A stretch of 64,000 nt of DNA from Alisma plantago-aquatica (Eukaryota; Streptophyta; Magnoliopsida; Alismatales; Alismataceae), in NCBI GenBank assembly GCA_963693085.1, contig OY856411.1, positions 1,346,737,050-1,346,801,049 of the forward strand, read 5' to 3'. Below, piece by piece: positions 22,390-34,899 of this stretch. The first letter of the stretch is position 1; every line of letters begins with the position of its first letter. The translations under genes and the position numbers were made by a program. The notes beneath the pieces are model-generated. The model was not told where the DNA came from. It made no database searches and saw nothing but the letters and a program-made list of their open reading frames with translations.

Positions 22390-23370
22390 ATGGCATCAAA
22401 TAGAAGGAAGAGAGATGCCCCTAGTAATGCACCATCCTCCTCCTCATCTTCCCGCTTGATTCCTTTCAATGAGACCCTCTTTGTCTCAAATGAGGTTGTT
22501 AATCAGTATAAGGATCTTCTTCCCAGAATTCCTTTTCCTTTTAGATCCTTTTTTTAGCCTAGCCCTAGGTGCCAAGCTATCATTGATCAAGTGGCTAAGT
22601 TTCTTTCTGTGCATCACCTATCTGTCTTGGGTGTTGAGCGTGAGTGCTTTCACAATTCAATGTCTACCGTGAAAGCCGTTCACAAATTCTACGCAAATTT
22701 GTGTTGAAATTATGACACCCTTGTACCTCCTCCCAATACTCAAGTCATCCTTAATTCTATGATAGTTGGGAAGAAATTCCAAATCTCGGAGGATATCTTG
22801 AATGTCTTCTATTTAGGAGCCGGTGAGAATGATACATGGTGTAAGGAGTTTGGTGAGTATTTTGACCTGCTTGACCCTGAAGGTTTCTACAAGCAATACA
22901 ATATCACACTTCCTGACATCCATCGTTACTTGAAGAAACCTGAGGTTCCCTATAAGAAGAAGAGCATCCTACCCTCCTCCTCCTTAGATCTCAAGAGGCA
23001 TATATTAGCCCTAGTGGTCAACTGCAACATCCACCCTAAGAAAAACCAAAGGGATATTGTAGAGAACACTGCGGTTATAATGTACTGCATCTTAGAGAAT
23101 GTCAGAGTCAAGTGGTCTAGATACATCCTCCATTACATGACCTACTTCAACTCTGGCAAGAACACCCATGGCACCCATCCTCCATACCATGCCTTGATAT
23201 GTGGTCTTTTCCAGTTTGCCACTGAGAAACTACTCTTCTCTAACTTCCACTATAGACCTGCTAGGAAGGGAGTGTGTATTAGTGAGACCACTATCAAGAA
23301 ATTCATGCCTATCCTTTCCTCCACCACACCTGGTTATCATAGACACATGGTCGATACTTTCTTATGCTAA
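22390..23370 (+). pseudogene. Third ORF of the Copia element (plant-transposon-protein/env-like)
   Basis: From ATG 22390 the frame encodes about 326 residues with two stops (TAG near 22555 and TGA near 22705) and stays open to a TAA at about 23368. It begins with a basic, Ser-rich leader (MASNRRKRDAP). The body has recurring aromatic and Leu patterns such as DILNVFYLGAGENDTW, FGEYFDLLDPEGFY and HYMTYFNSGKNTH. The general appearance matches the family annotated as putative plant transposon protein, which often sits downstream of pol in plant LTR elements. I see no signal peptide or convincing membrane segment, so I do not call it an envelope protein. A Copia polypurine tract or 3' LTR does not follow; unrelated LTR sequence begins instead, so this element is truncated at its 3' end. 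Confidence 0.6.
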
Positions 23371-25662
23371 ACATGTGCATTGTGAATATGATAAGTGTTA
23401 ATCATATCTAGATTCCTTGCATGTTGATGTAATCAAGGAATGTTATTAATGTTAATATAACCCTGCTATGATCGTTTATGAATATCTCCTAGCTCATTAA
23501 TGCAATATTGTGTTGATATGGTGTATTATATGTAAGTGATGTTGTTGAGCCTTGTTATAAGGCATGCAAAGATAATGATGATCTTGCATGGAATAGTATG
23601 ATGGTCTTAATGACCTTTGGGCATGGTTGAGCCCTGAATGAGGTGTAATCCTCTTGTGTTGATAAGGGTTAATACCTTGTGATATTGTGAAAGGGATTTA
23701 TATCATGTGATAGTATGATGGTCTTAAGGACCTTTGGGCATGGTTGAGCCCTAAATGAGGTGTAATCCTCTTATGTTGATAAGGGTTGATACCCTATGAT
23801 ATTGTGAGAAGGATTTATATCTTATGATAGTATGATGACTAGAGTGGTCTCATGAATGGCAATTGAATAATACCATGTGATGATGAGATGAGAAATTATG
23901 TTTCACACGTTTTATATCTTTTGAAGTTGTGAATTTATATGCTTGCTAGAAGTGAATTAGGGTTTGTATGTCCACTTGTTTGATGCAACCTTAATTCACC
24001 CAATTGGAATAACTAATCAAGTGCAACTCTAATCATGTAGTGCCCTGTGCCATAGATCCATCTTAGTGTCAGAACTTGCCAGATGGTGAAACGAGTATTC
24101 CTAAGGATACTTGCAGCGCATACTATTGAGTATGTGGGGGTGGCAAGTTGAGGATATATCCTTGTCATCCACAATGCAGGTTGTGGAGGTTGGCTATGAT
24201 CATGCCTTATACATCTGATGTGATTGAGAATGGTTGTGGTCGTGTCTCGGTGATTATATATGTGACAAGATTGGAGGACAACTTGGTTGTACTTTGGATG
24301 GTAGTGTATGCATACCCACCTCCTTTCACTAGTACCGTGACATGTACCAAGGACGGACTAGGCTGTTAGCAGTTTGACTTTATGTGTTGCTGTGGAGGAC
24401 CCGTACTGATTGGGGGCAGAGAAGATCCTAGGAGTCTGACTCTTCCTAGATCTTTTATGGCACGGATTTCAACTTAGAAGTGGTCAGTTGGATTTTGAGT
24501 GGTATCCTCAATTTCCTCAGGGCATAATAAAAGATGTAATATAGCCATATAGCGTATCTGTTTAGGGTTATACACGATGCTTCACATTGGATGATAACCC
24601 TTGTTTGTTATCTTTAGATAAATATGATGCTTAGTGCAATTAAGAGATAGTAAATATACTTATGTTGTGGGTATGCTTAAGATTGTAGATGCATACATAC
24701 AGTAGCCATGCTTATGTTGATAACTATACTGCTACTATTGATTATAATCATGATGCTAGATATCTCATGTTGTTAGTTATGTTTAGCATTCTAGCCATGC
24801 CTTTATAACTAGAGATGCATATACTGCTAATCATGCTTATCCAGATAGTTGTGCTTATGTTGTTATCTCTTCTTATGATGTTGATATGTTCAACCTATTA
24901 GACATGCTAATGTTGTTAGCTATGCTTATGTGGACAGAATTCAAATTATTCATATTGACAAAGATTCTATGTTACTAGACTTGCTCATGATGCTAGATAT
25001 GCATATGCTACTGAATTTCTTATATTGTCAACAAGATAAAGGATGATAGTCTGGCTAATGATGATAGTTATTATCTACTCCTTTATGTATTTTGTTAATC
25101 ATCAGTACTGATGATCTTATTTGTTATATCTAATTAAATTGCTTAACTATTTAATTACTTAAAAATATTGGAGGTTATATCTCTTGCTGGGACATGGGTC
25201 TCACCCTTGTGGTTCACCACATTTTTTTAGGTAATTGGCAGTGATGGCAACAAAATCATGGAAGTAAAGAGGAGCTATATTAATGAATCTTTGAGAAAGT
25301 TGATTAGATTTCTAGTGTGTCCTAGAGTCGTCCCTGCACTCTCAAGTCCGGGCGAGAAAAAGTTTGTATATGATGTTTCAAACGAATTAGACTTTTGTTA
25401 GCATATTAATGCTTGTTTGTGTGGCATGTACAAATATTGTTCTCCTGTCTATATATGTGGTGGCTAAGATGATAGAACAATTTGTATCAAATTCTTGTCA
25501 TAGTATGAATATAAGAAAGATGTTGGGCTCTTATGCAAATGTTTCTGAGTGGATGCTAACGTTGAAATTGGTTTTTTACCCATATTTTGGGTATGTGATT
25601 AATTAGTGATTGATTGTGTTTTATGCTTTGAGTAATCTCGTTTAATGTAACGGGTTCTCACA
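23371..25662 (+). repeat. Tekay-type LTR, solo or truncated
   Basis: The right end, TTCTCACA at 25662, is not followed by a primer site, so this is a 3' LTR or a solo LTR. Internal blocks match the LTR at the left edge of the window in order (TTATATCTC, CTCACCCTTGTGG, CACATTTTTTTAGG). The left boundary is not clear and no target duplication could be closed. Many TATGCTTATGTTG-like variants recur at 24600-25030. Confidence 0.65.
23594..23827. repeat. 117-bp tandem duplication inside the LTR
   Basis: Two adjacent copies of a 117-bp unit (23594-23710 and 23711-23827), each beginning TAGTATGATGG, differ at a few bases. A partial third start follows at 23828. It may have arisen by replication slippage or unequal crossover in the LTR. 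Confidence 0.85.
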
Positions 25663-25718
25663 TTGTAGTTCTCAAATTCCATGTTGGACATCAAAACCCT
25701 AAAATTTGGGTTATCACA
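25663..25718 (-). repeat. LTR-start fragment of the LARD family
   Basis: On the minus strand this reads TGTGATAACCC from 25718 and matches about 55 bp at the LTR start ending at 6610. It is wedged between the Tekay-type LTR and a Copia LTR fragment, a relic of two nested insertions. Confidence 0.7.
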
Positions 25719-26735
25719 TTGATTTTAAGCCATCAGTCAAGTTTCATCCAGAATAAACTCAGTCGACAACTCAAAATTAGCTTGTCGCATAGTGCTATCA
25801 GCCAAGTTACCTTTATGGAAACTTGAGTGACTGCAATATAAGGAATGTGCAAAAAAAAGTGATTCTAGTCATTGGAGTGTTGCAAACATCAAAAATAGAT
25901 CTTTTGCAACACCCCAAATGACTACAAAACATTTCTAAGTGCTTCTAGTGGCTAGTGGACATCCCCAACTATAAATAGGACCCCTTGGACTTCATTCCAA
26001 GTTTGCTCCTTCATGCTATTCAAGCTCCTAGCTATAGTTGAGTGATTTTGTCCATATAAAGCCTCCTTCTCTCTCTCTTGCTTACAAATCCAAATGTTCA
26101 TATGAGTGAGATAGGCTATTTGTGAGAGATCTACTTCATTGCAATCTTGTGAATATCTCAATTTTCTCTTTCCCCAACCCCTTTCTTCAAGCTATGCTGG
26201 TGAAAGCTTTTCCAAGTTGAAGGAGAAGGTGAAGGCTAAAGATCCTTGAGAAGAGTGGCTAATTCCTTCAAGGTTGAAGAATTGTTGCAAGAAGGGGAGC
26301 TCCTTGGTGAAGGTGTCCAACTCCTTGCAAAAAGTGTGCAAGCCCTTGTAGAGATTGAAGACTCTTGCTCAAAGGATAGGTAAGACCTTGTAAGGTTTAT
26401 TAGCTCCTTTTGGTCCTTATAAGGGAAGGCTAGGTATCCTTGCCCTGCAAAAGGAAGGTCTTATTGTAGGTCATATAATGGAATATAAGGATGAAATGGT
26501 TGAAAAATCCTAGAGCTTGACCTCTCTAGGTGGTGGGTTGACTTTCTCCTAGCCACTCTACATAGCTTGTTCTTGATCTCATTCAATATCTCTCATCCTT
26601 GCTATGTATGGTTAGTTGCACATCAAAATACATATCTGCAATCCTACTTCTTGAAGTAATTTGAAGGTCTAATTGATTTTGTTTAAGTGGTTTTTAGCTC
26701 TATTCACCCCCTCTCTAGATCCCTTTGATCCAACA
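25719..26735 (+). repeat. 5'-truncated Copia LTR of the same family as 15438-16578
   Basis: It aligns with 15553-16578, including TCAAGTTT, the TATA box at 25970 (TATAAATA), the GAAGGAGAAGGT-rich leader and the end GATCCAACA at 26735. Divergence by eye is roughly 30 percent. No primer site follows, so it is a 3' or solo LTR remnant. Confidence 0.75.
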
Positions 26736-28950
26736 CAAAGTACCTATAAAAGCATAAAAGAGAAATTGTAAGTGTATTTATGATAGAGTGATAACTATTG
26801 GGAAATAACAAGCACTCTAAACATCTTGATGTGAAGATGGAACAAAATAACACAACATGGAGACCCAAACTAGGGCTCCATTACCATAAAAATCTTAAAA
26901 GATATGTGTCCTCAAGTATGCTACAACTAAATATCTCTCATTAGTTCAATCCATTATGAAATGATGAATGCACTCACCTACATAGCCATTTGACTAGAAA
27001 AGTTCAAGCTTGAATATATATATATATATATATATATAAATCACCTCTCCTTTCTTTCTATTAATGAACACAAATAAAGCAAAAAGAAAATAGACTCCAA
27101 ATATATGGCGCCACAACTTATGCAAGTGACATGTCATTCATAAGGCTTTGGGTAAAACCACTGTAGATTTGACTTAAGTTATTAGGGATGTGATTTTCAT
27201 TTGTATGCTCTCTCATATAAAGTTCAATCTACATTATGGCCCACTTGGCTATGTTAAGGAATGGATGGTTAGGGTTGATTTTACCTGGACCAATAGGATT
27301 GCAATTGTAAGAGAGTGTTGTGTAAGGAAGTTGGTGTGCTATTACATAGGAGAACCCATTTTCTCTTTTCCTATATGTTATTACACAAGAGCATCTTTTA
27401 TTTTATTTTTATTATGTCCCTTCTGTATCTAGGGAATGTGGTAGTAGGAAGAAGTTGGGAGAAGAGTGGTTGGCAACCCCAAGTTTTTGGAGGGCGTCCA
27501 AGGCCTAATATATGCTCTTTGCCATATTTTCATTGGGCAGTGGTGTAAGAAATGATAGAGGAATAGTGGATCAAAGAGAGGTCAAACAATGTAGATTTCC
27601 CTATAGTAGTTCATGCTTTTAAATTAGTCCCACAATATTCACAAGCTAATGCAAATCATAATGAATTGATCTATTGTATAAGATGCATTCTTTTCGTAAA
27701 CTATGATAAAAAAACCTAAGCATCTACAACTTGCTTTAGTTTCCTCTCACCATTAGATTCAATAAAAAAGAGGCACAATAACATGTATGAATTCAAGTAT
27801 GCAATTTTATTAGTCAAACTACTATGTGAAGTGGGTGAGTAAGTTTCAATCATAAAAGGTCATACATTTATGTTCAAATTTTAAAAAAAGGTAGAGATTG
27901 AGATAGCATCAATTTTAGAGCAAACATGTCTCAAGTTTAAGTGGAAAAATCATGCCAAGTGCCCTGATTCGCATCACGACCTAAGATACAAAATAGGAAT
28001 TGAAATGGAAGTAAAGTCCAATTAATCACACACAATAAACTAGAAAATATACATGCAATTCAATGTGGATGTGTCGCATAGTAATAACTTGCAAAAAATA
28101 TGAAAAAATTACAAAAAAAGCAAGTAAATAAACTATATGATATGCAAGCATGAAAATGTAAAAATAAATTATGTACTAAACAAGTGTTTGGGTTAGTCAA
28201 GAATTTGATCATATCAAGAAAAATTTGGAACAAAAGAACATGCAAACAAAGTCTTACTGCTTGACCAACCAAACTTTTAAACCATACTATCCTCAACATG
28301 AAATAAAGTCTTATGATGATAGGGTAATGATTATGAAGTTGTGGTGGATAAGCATAAAGAGGGAGGGGTTCAAGTCACTCAAGTGGGATGGCTCAAGGCC
28401 ACCAGTGTTGTTCTATGGAGAATGACAATTCTGGTCTTTTAACACCATGGTCTTGGTGACTGGTATCTGGTAGCTTTTTGAGTTCAATTCAAATTCTTCT
28501 CTTTTCAACTTTGACCTTCCTGTGTCATGTCCACTCAATGCATCATTCTTCCATATAGGTTCTTGTTCTAAGATGAATCAAAACAACAAATTATTAGGTT
28601 TATCGTGTGTGTGTTTCTTTGAAAGTACAAAATCAAAACTATAACAAACATGGGGTTCAAGTGGGAAAAATCTCAAATCAACATGGATTGCCTTCTGCTA
28701 GCACTAAGTTTAATTGCTTCAGTTGGGCAGGGGTATTTTTCTTATTCATCATACACTAGTAAAACTGATGTCTCATTGTTGAAGTAAATTGCATTCTCAT
28801 TGGCATTTAATAATTGTTCCTTATTCCATGAGTCTTAGGGTCCTTACAACTTTCCTCTTCAGATTTGTCCTTCTTTTTCTTATCTTGGGGTCACTACAAC
28901 TTTACTCTTTAGATTTGTCCTTCTTTTTCTTGTCTTGGGGTGATGATGTC
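26736..28950 (-). repeat. 3' LTR remnant and adjoining sequence of the minus-strand Athila-like element
   Basis: Part 26743-26860 matches 56685-56800, and weaker matches continue to about 27000, which makes the two regions an LTR pair of one element. The outer end is lost at the Copia LTR. From about 27200 to 28950 I see only AT-rich non-coding sequence with short conflicting frames; RT and integrase would be expected here but are absent. A (TA)n tract lies at 27013-27038. Confidence 0.5.
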
Positions 28951-28960
28951 TTAAAGATGT
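28859..28960. repeat. 50-bp tandem duplication in a Lys-rich segment
   Basis: A unit holding AGATTTGTCCTTCTTTTTCT repeats at a 50-bp interval (28861 and 28911). On the coding (minus) strand it gives a Lys/Asp-rich string just after the protease. Confidence 0.75.
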
Positions 28961-29370
28961 TGATTTATTACCTCAAATTAATGAAGGTAACCTTCATTGT
29001 GCCAGTGCACACATGGATGTCGACGTCATAGTAGCCAAGAAGGGCCTTCTAATGGGAATCTTCTTGTCCTTTGGCTCCATATCTAGAACAATGAAGTCCA
29101 CCAGAAACGTCTCCACATTTCCATGTCAAGCATTACAAGTACATCATACACCCTTCCCCTTGGAATTTGATAGACCGATCAACCAATTATAGAGTACAAT
29201 TTTATAGCTTTACAATTCAAGATACACACTATAGGGAATGAGGTTCACACTAGAACCCAAGTAAATCAAATAATTCACAATAAGATTGCCACCAATGTGG
29301 CATTGAATAAGAGGGTCTCTAGGGTCCTTTTCATGATGGGAAGGACATGTTTCAAGATAGAACTCACTTA
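28960..29370 (-). pseudogene. Athila/Tat-type aspartic protease, degraded
   Basis: On the minus strand the frames give PLIQCHIGGNLIVNYLIY, then LGSSVNLIPYSVY where the family has L-G-A-S-V-N-L-M-P-YSV. The catalytic Asp position is altered, since Tyr-Leu takes the place of the usual Cys-Asp-Leu. LVDFIVLDMEPKD and RPFLAT follow, the conserved second half of this protease. Several stops interrupt it. This protease would mature the Gag polyprotein. Confidence 0.75.
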
Positions 29371-29599
29371 CTTAGTGAAATTTATTTTCTTTGGCATTTT
29401 ATTGTTGTATTAATTTTTGAAAGTGCAAGCATCCTTCAAGAATTTGGCATATGCCAAAATTTGTTTGATTGCATCAAGCAATGGGATGTTCCCATTGACT
29501 TGGCTAACAATTTCAAAGATATCAACATTGTGTTTTTGTGTCATTTTGAGTCATGGATCATTGAAGGCAACTATCAATGGAGCTCCATAGAACTAGATT

Positions 29600-31364
29600 T
29601 ACTTGAATCAACTTGATCAAATTGAGGTGTTACATGAAGATCCAAATCACTTTAAGGGAGTAGACAAAGGCCTTCACTTGTCAACGGTGGAGTGTTTAGA
29701 ATCACCAACAAAACATGAGGGATAGAATCACTCCCAACAAGAGCTAGGGTGGAATAATTGGTATCACATAATCAAAATAAGGTGGTGCAATATAACTTTT
29801 GGGTATCACATCATCATCACAAAACTTTTCTGGCATTCAAGCATCAACATAACCTTGATCAACATTACCTTCACCCTTTTTTCTTTTAAGCTGCTCAAAA
29901 TTTTTGCCAATCCTCAAGATGGTCACCATGTTCAATTTCTTATGGGGAGGGGGAGGAGTTTGTGACATGTGTGGTGGTGGTTTTGGTGGTATTTGGTGTT
30001 ATTGGTGATGGGGTTGATATTGGAGGATGTATGTATGCCATGATCATGGTTGAGCAAAATACACTTTTTGTGGTTGTTGTTGAAGTGGAGGAGGGCATTA
30101 ATATTGTTGTACTTGTTGTACTTGCATTTTGTGGGGGATCATAGGAGCCTTGAGGGGATACCATTTGTCCATTTGCATTATTTGTATTCACCAAGGTTTG
30201 TGTTAGAAGCCTCCCCTCCTCATGGTGAGCAAGAGTTAAGTCTAGATGATCTAGCTTTTGTCTAGGCATACCAATGGTTTGTCCATGAGTGGATACGTCT
30301 TTCTTGACTTCATCTAGGCTCCTCAATCTTCCAAGCACTTCATTCTCAAACCTTTAGTTGTACCTTTGGCCTTGATTTAGCCTTGATTGCTCTTGTACAT
30401 CATCACCTTGTTTCTTTCATGAGAATTTTGGGTGATATCTCCATTAGAGAGTGTAGGATTGGGACATGGGACCATGGTTGTTGTAGAACCCAAAACATTG
30501 CAAGGTCTTTATCTCTTACTTAAGGAACTCAATGGATTGCATTGAATGGTTGGAGGAACCTCCCACTTGAAATTTCATTAGATTCATGATGTCGATGATG
30601 ATATTTTTCATTTGTGGATTCACATAATTTGATGAAGATGGTGGTGGAGTAGAGGGGGGAATCACCAAGGTTCCTATCACAATCATTGACTGTACTTGAT
30701 GCTCTATGCCTTGAGTTTTCATCCAAGTGCTCAAACAAAGTCTTCAACTCTTCGGGATGATCGAACATGAATGTACCACCATAAGAGTAATCAACAATCA
30801 TTTGGCCAAATTGAAATAGTCCAAAATAGAAAGATTGTACAAGTTTCCATAGGGACACTTCATGGCAAGGGCAATATTTTGATAGGTTTTGGAATTTCTC
30901 CCAACATTCATGAAATTACTCATGACCCAGTTGGCTGAAGGAGGTAATGCTTATTCTCATTTAAGTGATTTTGGCTATGCGATAAAATTTCTTGAGGAAA
31001 TCATTCTTCATATCCCTCTATGCCATTACATTAGGTTTTGTAGAATAACACTCATTGGCTTTGTCTTTCAAGGAGAAAGGAAAAATGGTAAGATGGACAG
31101 AGTCATCTGTGACAGACAAGGTGTAGAATGTGGAGCCAGTCTCTAAGAGAGTATCAATGTGCTTGTAGGGGTTTTCATTCTCTAACCCATAGAAGGTAGG
31201 AAGGACTCCCATTAGAGATGGTGGAATAAAGAACAATTGCCTCATTGTATGCTCTAATCTTGTAGAGATTGGTGAGATGTAGCTCCCTAAAATGCTTTAG
31301 TCATTTAGGGACCTTGGTGGAGGTGCACTTAGTGGATCACCTAGGTGTTTTGCTTCATGGTCCT
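29600..31364 (-). pseudogene. Athila/Tat-type gag, degraded, cut by an Athila insertion
   Basis: Reading leftward on the minus strand from the insertion point at 31364, the frames give an acidic/Pro segment (HLGDPLSAPPPRSLND), then LPTFYGLENENPYKHIDTLL and a VTDDSVHLTIFPFSLKDKA block. This is the retrotransposon gag core (F-x-GL-x-ENPY-H; LRLFPFSL-DKA). A Gln/Thr/Pro-rich C-terminus with a Leu-rich SLDEVKKD helix follows at 30338-29940. A linker at about 29880 leads to the protease. Frameshifts near 30900 and 30530 make it non-functional. The coding strand is opposite to that of the inserted element. Confidence 0.75.
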
Positions 31365-32974
31365 TGATGCATGGGTTTTTAGTAGTTTTCATAGGCATAT
31401 TTTCCCTAATTTTATGTGTTGTTTTATCATTTATTTGATTAATAATGCATGAAATGCTATTGATGGCATGTGCTATCTAAATGCATCAAATTATAAGATT
31501 TTTACTATTTAAGATGGTTTAATATTTATCCTGAGCATTTATCCACGCTCTTGTGCATTTTCATGTACAATTGAACTTTACAAAGTTGATACTACTGACA
31601 CCAAAAGTCGATGATACCGACTTCACATCAGTACTTGCCTAGAAAAGACTCACACAGACTCAATACTACCGACACTCAAATTCGGTATTACTAAAACCAT
31701 GTCAGTAAAGTACAAGGAGGAATCGTGAAAAGTCGGTACTACCGAGTTCACAGACTCGATACTACCAAGATGGCATTAGTAAGGCAGTGCTCGGGTGACC
31801 TAAAGACTCAATGCTATCAAGACAAGTTGATAGTATCGACATTGTCATGAGTCACGACTACCCTAGGAACTCAGTACTAGCGACTACCAAGTAGGTACAA
31901 CCGAGTCTGCCCGATTTGGCAAATTTGAAGATGGTAATCTAATCCAATAGCTGGCATTGTTTTGTACTGTAAGTGACTCCTATGACCTAAGGGGAGTCCG
32001 GCCAGACATAAAGAGGCAGACGTTTTGCATTGCATGACACCGGAGAGTGAGAAGAGAAGAGAAAGGAACTGAAGGCTTCACCAGGACAATCTGAGCACCT
32101 ACGGAAGGCGAATTGGCATCCGAAAGACAACAGATTGCACACATGACGTAGGGGATCATCTGGATCAGCTTTTCACCATGTGTTATTCAATTTTTCTAAT
32201 GTTTCTCACATTTTTCTATTTCTCTACCATGTATTCATCAATGAAAACCATGTGGAGCTAAACCTCTTGATTCCTTAGGACCTGGGAGTAGTCCGTATAT
32301 GCATTATAAATGATTTCCACGCATTAATATCATCTTTATCCCTATTTTCTTGATATAAATCTATGAAGTTGCATTGTTTTGTTTATGCCTGATCAACATA
32401 GATAGATTATTAGACTCTTAATCATTTCGGGAGAGAGGTTAATGGTTAGAAACATATATTCACATGTTTATTGCACCCCTGGGGAATTAGGGTTAGAAAG
32501 CATATATTCACCCATTTATTGCACCCCTTGGGAAAGGCGGAGAATAAACGGGAGGAGAAACCCATAGTTTAATCATAAAGCACCTAACTAATCAACCAAT
32601 TGCTATGGAAATGGGGTTGGCATTAGAATAGGTAGTGAACTATGTTGCGGGAGTGGGTAGTTCTGACTGCATGCTCTTTATTTAGGGATAGGGGTAATAG
32701 ATATTGGTGTGTGGAATGAATTACAATATTATCTATAGTGAAACCATAATCCTAAGGAATTCCCTAAATCTGAGTAATTCAAATGTTAAGTTCGTTTCAT
32801 TTTGTTTTTATTTCTATTCAATCAAACTAATTAAATTTCACCAGCCTAGCTGATTTGACCATAGTTAGTAGTAGTATTATGGAGAAGGTTTCCCCATGTT
32901 CGACTCGGGCCTCAAAAGGGCCTATATTACTTTGATACATTCACTTGCATATAATTCACGGTAAATACATGTCA
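31365..32974 (+). repeat. 5' LTR of the Athila-like element
   Basis: It starts TGATGCATGG and ends ACATGTCA. A U3 cluster of GGTACTACCGA-type motifs lies at 31590-31920, then GACATAAAGAGGC as a possible TATA-like box near 32010. The rest is a leader rich in AG and AT. Confidence 0.9.
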
Positions 32975-32980
32975 ATTTTT

Positions 32981-32998
32981 TGGCACCGGTTTTGGGGA
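32981..32998 (+). other. Degraded tRNA-Asp primer binding site
   Basis: TGGCACCGGTTTTGGGGA follows the LTR by a short T-run. Athila and Tat elements use TGGCGCCGTTGCCGGGGA, complementary to tRNA-Asp. Several of the differences are G to A or C to T changes, compatible with decay at methylated cytosines. Confidence 0.75.
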
Positions 32999-33152
32999 AA
33001 CAGTAACATCCAACACTATGAGTGTTGTGGTCGGCCACTCTAGGCCAACCCTTTTTTTTCCATTTCACTTAGAGATGAATCATACAATCATTATTGCTTC
33101 TATATCTGCTACTGTAATATGACAAACAATTTGCTACTTTTAGGTACCAATG

Positions 33153-34735
33153 TATGGTACTCGAGCCCATGATTATGGAGAGCCATCTTCGTCAAGTTTT
33201 GGGCAAGCAAAACTCCTTCATAGAGAGAGGGAAGTTGGAAAGTCTGTGGATAGATTCAACTAAACTTTGTCACTGACACCTCCTCCTGAAAGACCTGTAA
33301 CACCAGAAGAAGTCGAGTCAGTAGAAATGGGTTAATGGAGCAGAAGAACAGATGATATGGGAGAGGATCAGAGCCTCTGCCTCAACAACTCAAAAAGGAC
33401 CAATCAAAAGACAAGCCATCAATGTGGGTAGCTACAAGATTGACCCAAGGTTGATCTCTTGAGTCAAATCCCAAGATTTCCATGGCCATAGTTTTGAAGA
33501 ACTGATGGAGCACATCAGTAACTTTGTGGAGAACTGTGATATAGTCAAGACATATAGAATACCAGTGACTAACATATATCTGAAGCTTTTCCCATCATCT
33601 TTGGCAGATAGTGCAAAGTCATGGTTTCATAATATTGATGATAATTGTATCAAAACGTGGGACCATGTGATCAACACCTTCTTTGAGCGTTACTTTCCCC
33701 CACATAAGACCAATGACTTGGTGAAGAAGATCCACAATTTTAGATAGCAAGCTGATGAATCATATTATGAAGCATGGTAGAGGTTCTAGAATATGCTGTG
33801 GAAAGTACCTCATCATTGTATTGATATTTTAGGATAGGTAAAGATCTTCTATTACGGTATGCAAAAGGGAAAAAGGACTACACTTGACAGTGTGGGAGCA
33901 GGGTTCTTCTTCAACAACAAACATGTCCGTTGTCATGAGATATTGAAGAATATGTCCAAAAATCAATCATGGGGCGATGAGAGAGAGCTTCCGAAAACTG
34001 TCAAAAGTGTCAGTGAGTCCTAGGTCATCTCTGCATTAAATGAGAAGTTGGACTTGATTACTAAAAAGCTATGTGCAATGATGGACCACCTTCAGAAGAA
34101 GAGGATGAAGAGTGTAAGTTTGTGCACCAACAAGAACAATATAGGAGCAATGATTACGCATGGAGGAAGGATCCCAAGATTTCATGTAAGGATCCTAACA
34201 ATTTCCAACAGGACCCATCACAGGAGCAACAACCCAAGCCACAACAGTTTAGTGGCCAAGATCAATATCAATAAGAACAAAAGAAGATTTACCGTATTGA
34301 AGATATGCTTGGAAAGTTGTCCAGTCATAATGAAGTGTTAATAGGACAAACTCAAAGAGAACTTCGGATACAAGGGGTGAGGATCCACATTATAGAAACT
34401 CTTATTTCTCAAATAGCCGCAGATATGGGTACTTTGAAGCAGCCAAACCAATAGGGGTTCTCAGCTAATACTAACTTGCCTTCTGGAAATCAACACGTTA
34501 AGGCAATCCTACTCCGCAGTGGTAAGACGATATTGAATAAGGCACCAATAACTGCAGATGCAGGTGAAGCTACAGGAACAACAACTCAGACTGTGACAAC
34601 AGATACAGCTGGGCCAGATAATTTGGAACAGGAGAAAACAACTGAAGCGAACATTGATGAAGTGGAGGATACTAGATCAAAAGCATATGTCTTGCCTCAC
34701 GAGAGGGCCCAGTGACTCCAATACCCTTTCCAAAT
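33153..34735 (+). pseudogene. Athila-like gag, degraded
   Basis: The region opens at 33153 (MYGTRAHDYGEP) and has many stops, but gag features are clear. Near 33505-33747 comes EHISNFVENCDIVKTYRIP, then LKLFPSSLADSAKSWF, where W-F ends the gag core helix. ERYFPPHKTNDLVKKI follows, the conserved F-x-K-x-FP region. A Gln-rich, zinc-finger-free stretch comes after 34070, and a Thr-rich acidic tail ends at about 34715. The protein would form the particle shell. The minus-strand gag at 29600-31364 has the same architecture, so the two belong to one broader lineage. Confidence 0.8.
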
Positions 34736-34899
34736 AGCTTGAAGGCAACCAAAGCGGACTGATAGTTCTAGAAATTATTAGAGGGTTTTAAAAAGTTATC
34801 TATCAATATTCCACTCATTGATGCAATTGAGCAGATACCATCATATGGAAAGTTCTTGAAAGACATCATCAATAAGAAGAGAAGGATACCTGAGGTAAT

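Noticed and set aside
22390..23370. Envelope protein call for the third Copia ORF
   Set aside because: I see no signal peptide, fusion segment or convincing transmembrane helix, so only a neutral name was used.
25719..26735. 3' LTR of the Copia element at 15438
   Set aside because: It diverges by about 30 percent from the 5' LTR, much more than the decay of the pol genes suggests, and other LTR sequence lies between them. Treated as another member of the family.
27190..27548. Plus-strand frames of 77 to 80 codons
   Set aside because: Hydrophobic, overlapping and without motif, in AT-rich LTR-adjacent sequence; chance frames.
29962..30265. Val-rich plus-strand frames
   Set aside because: They lie opposite the antisense gag C-terminus, where Thr and Pro codons produce Val and Gly runs.
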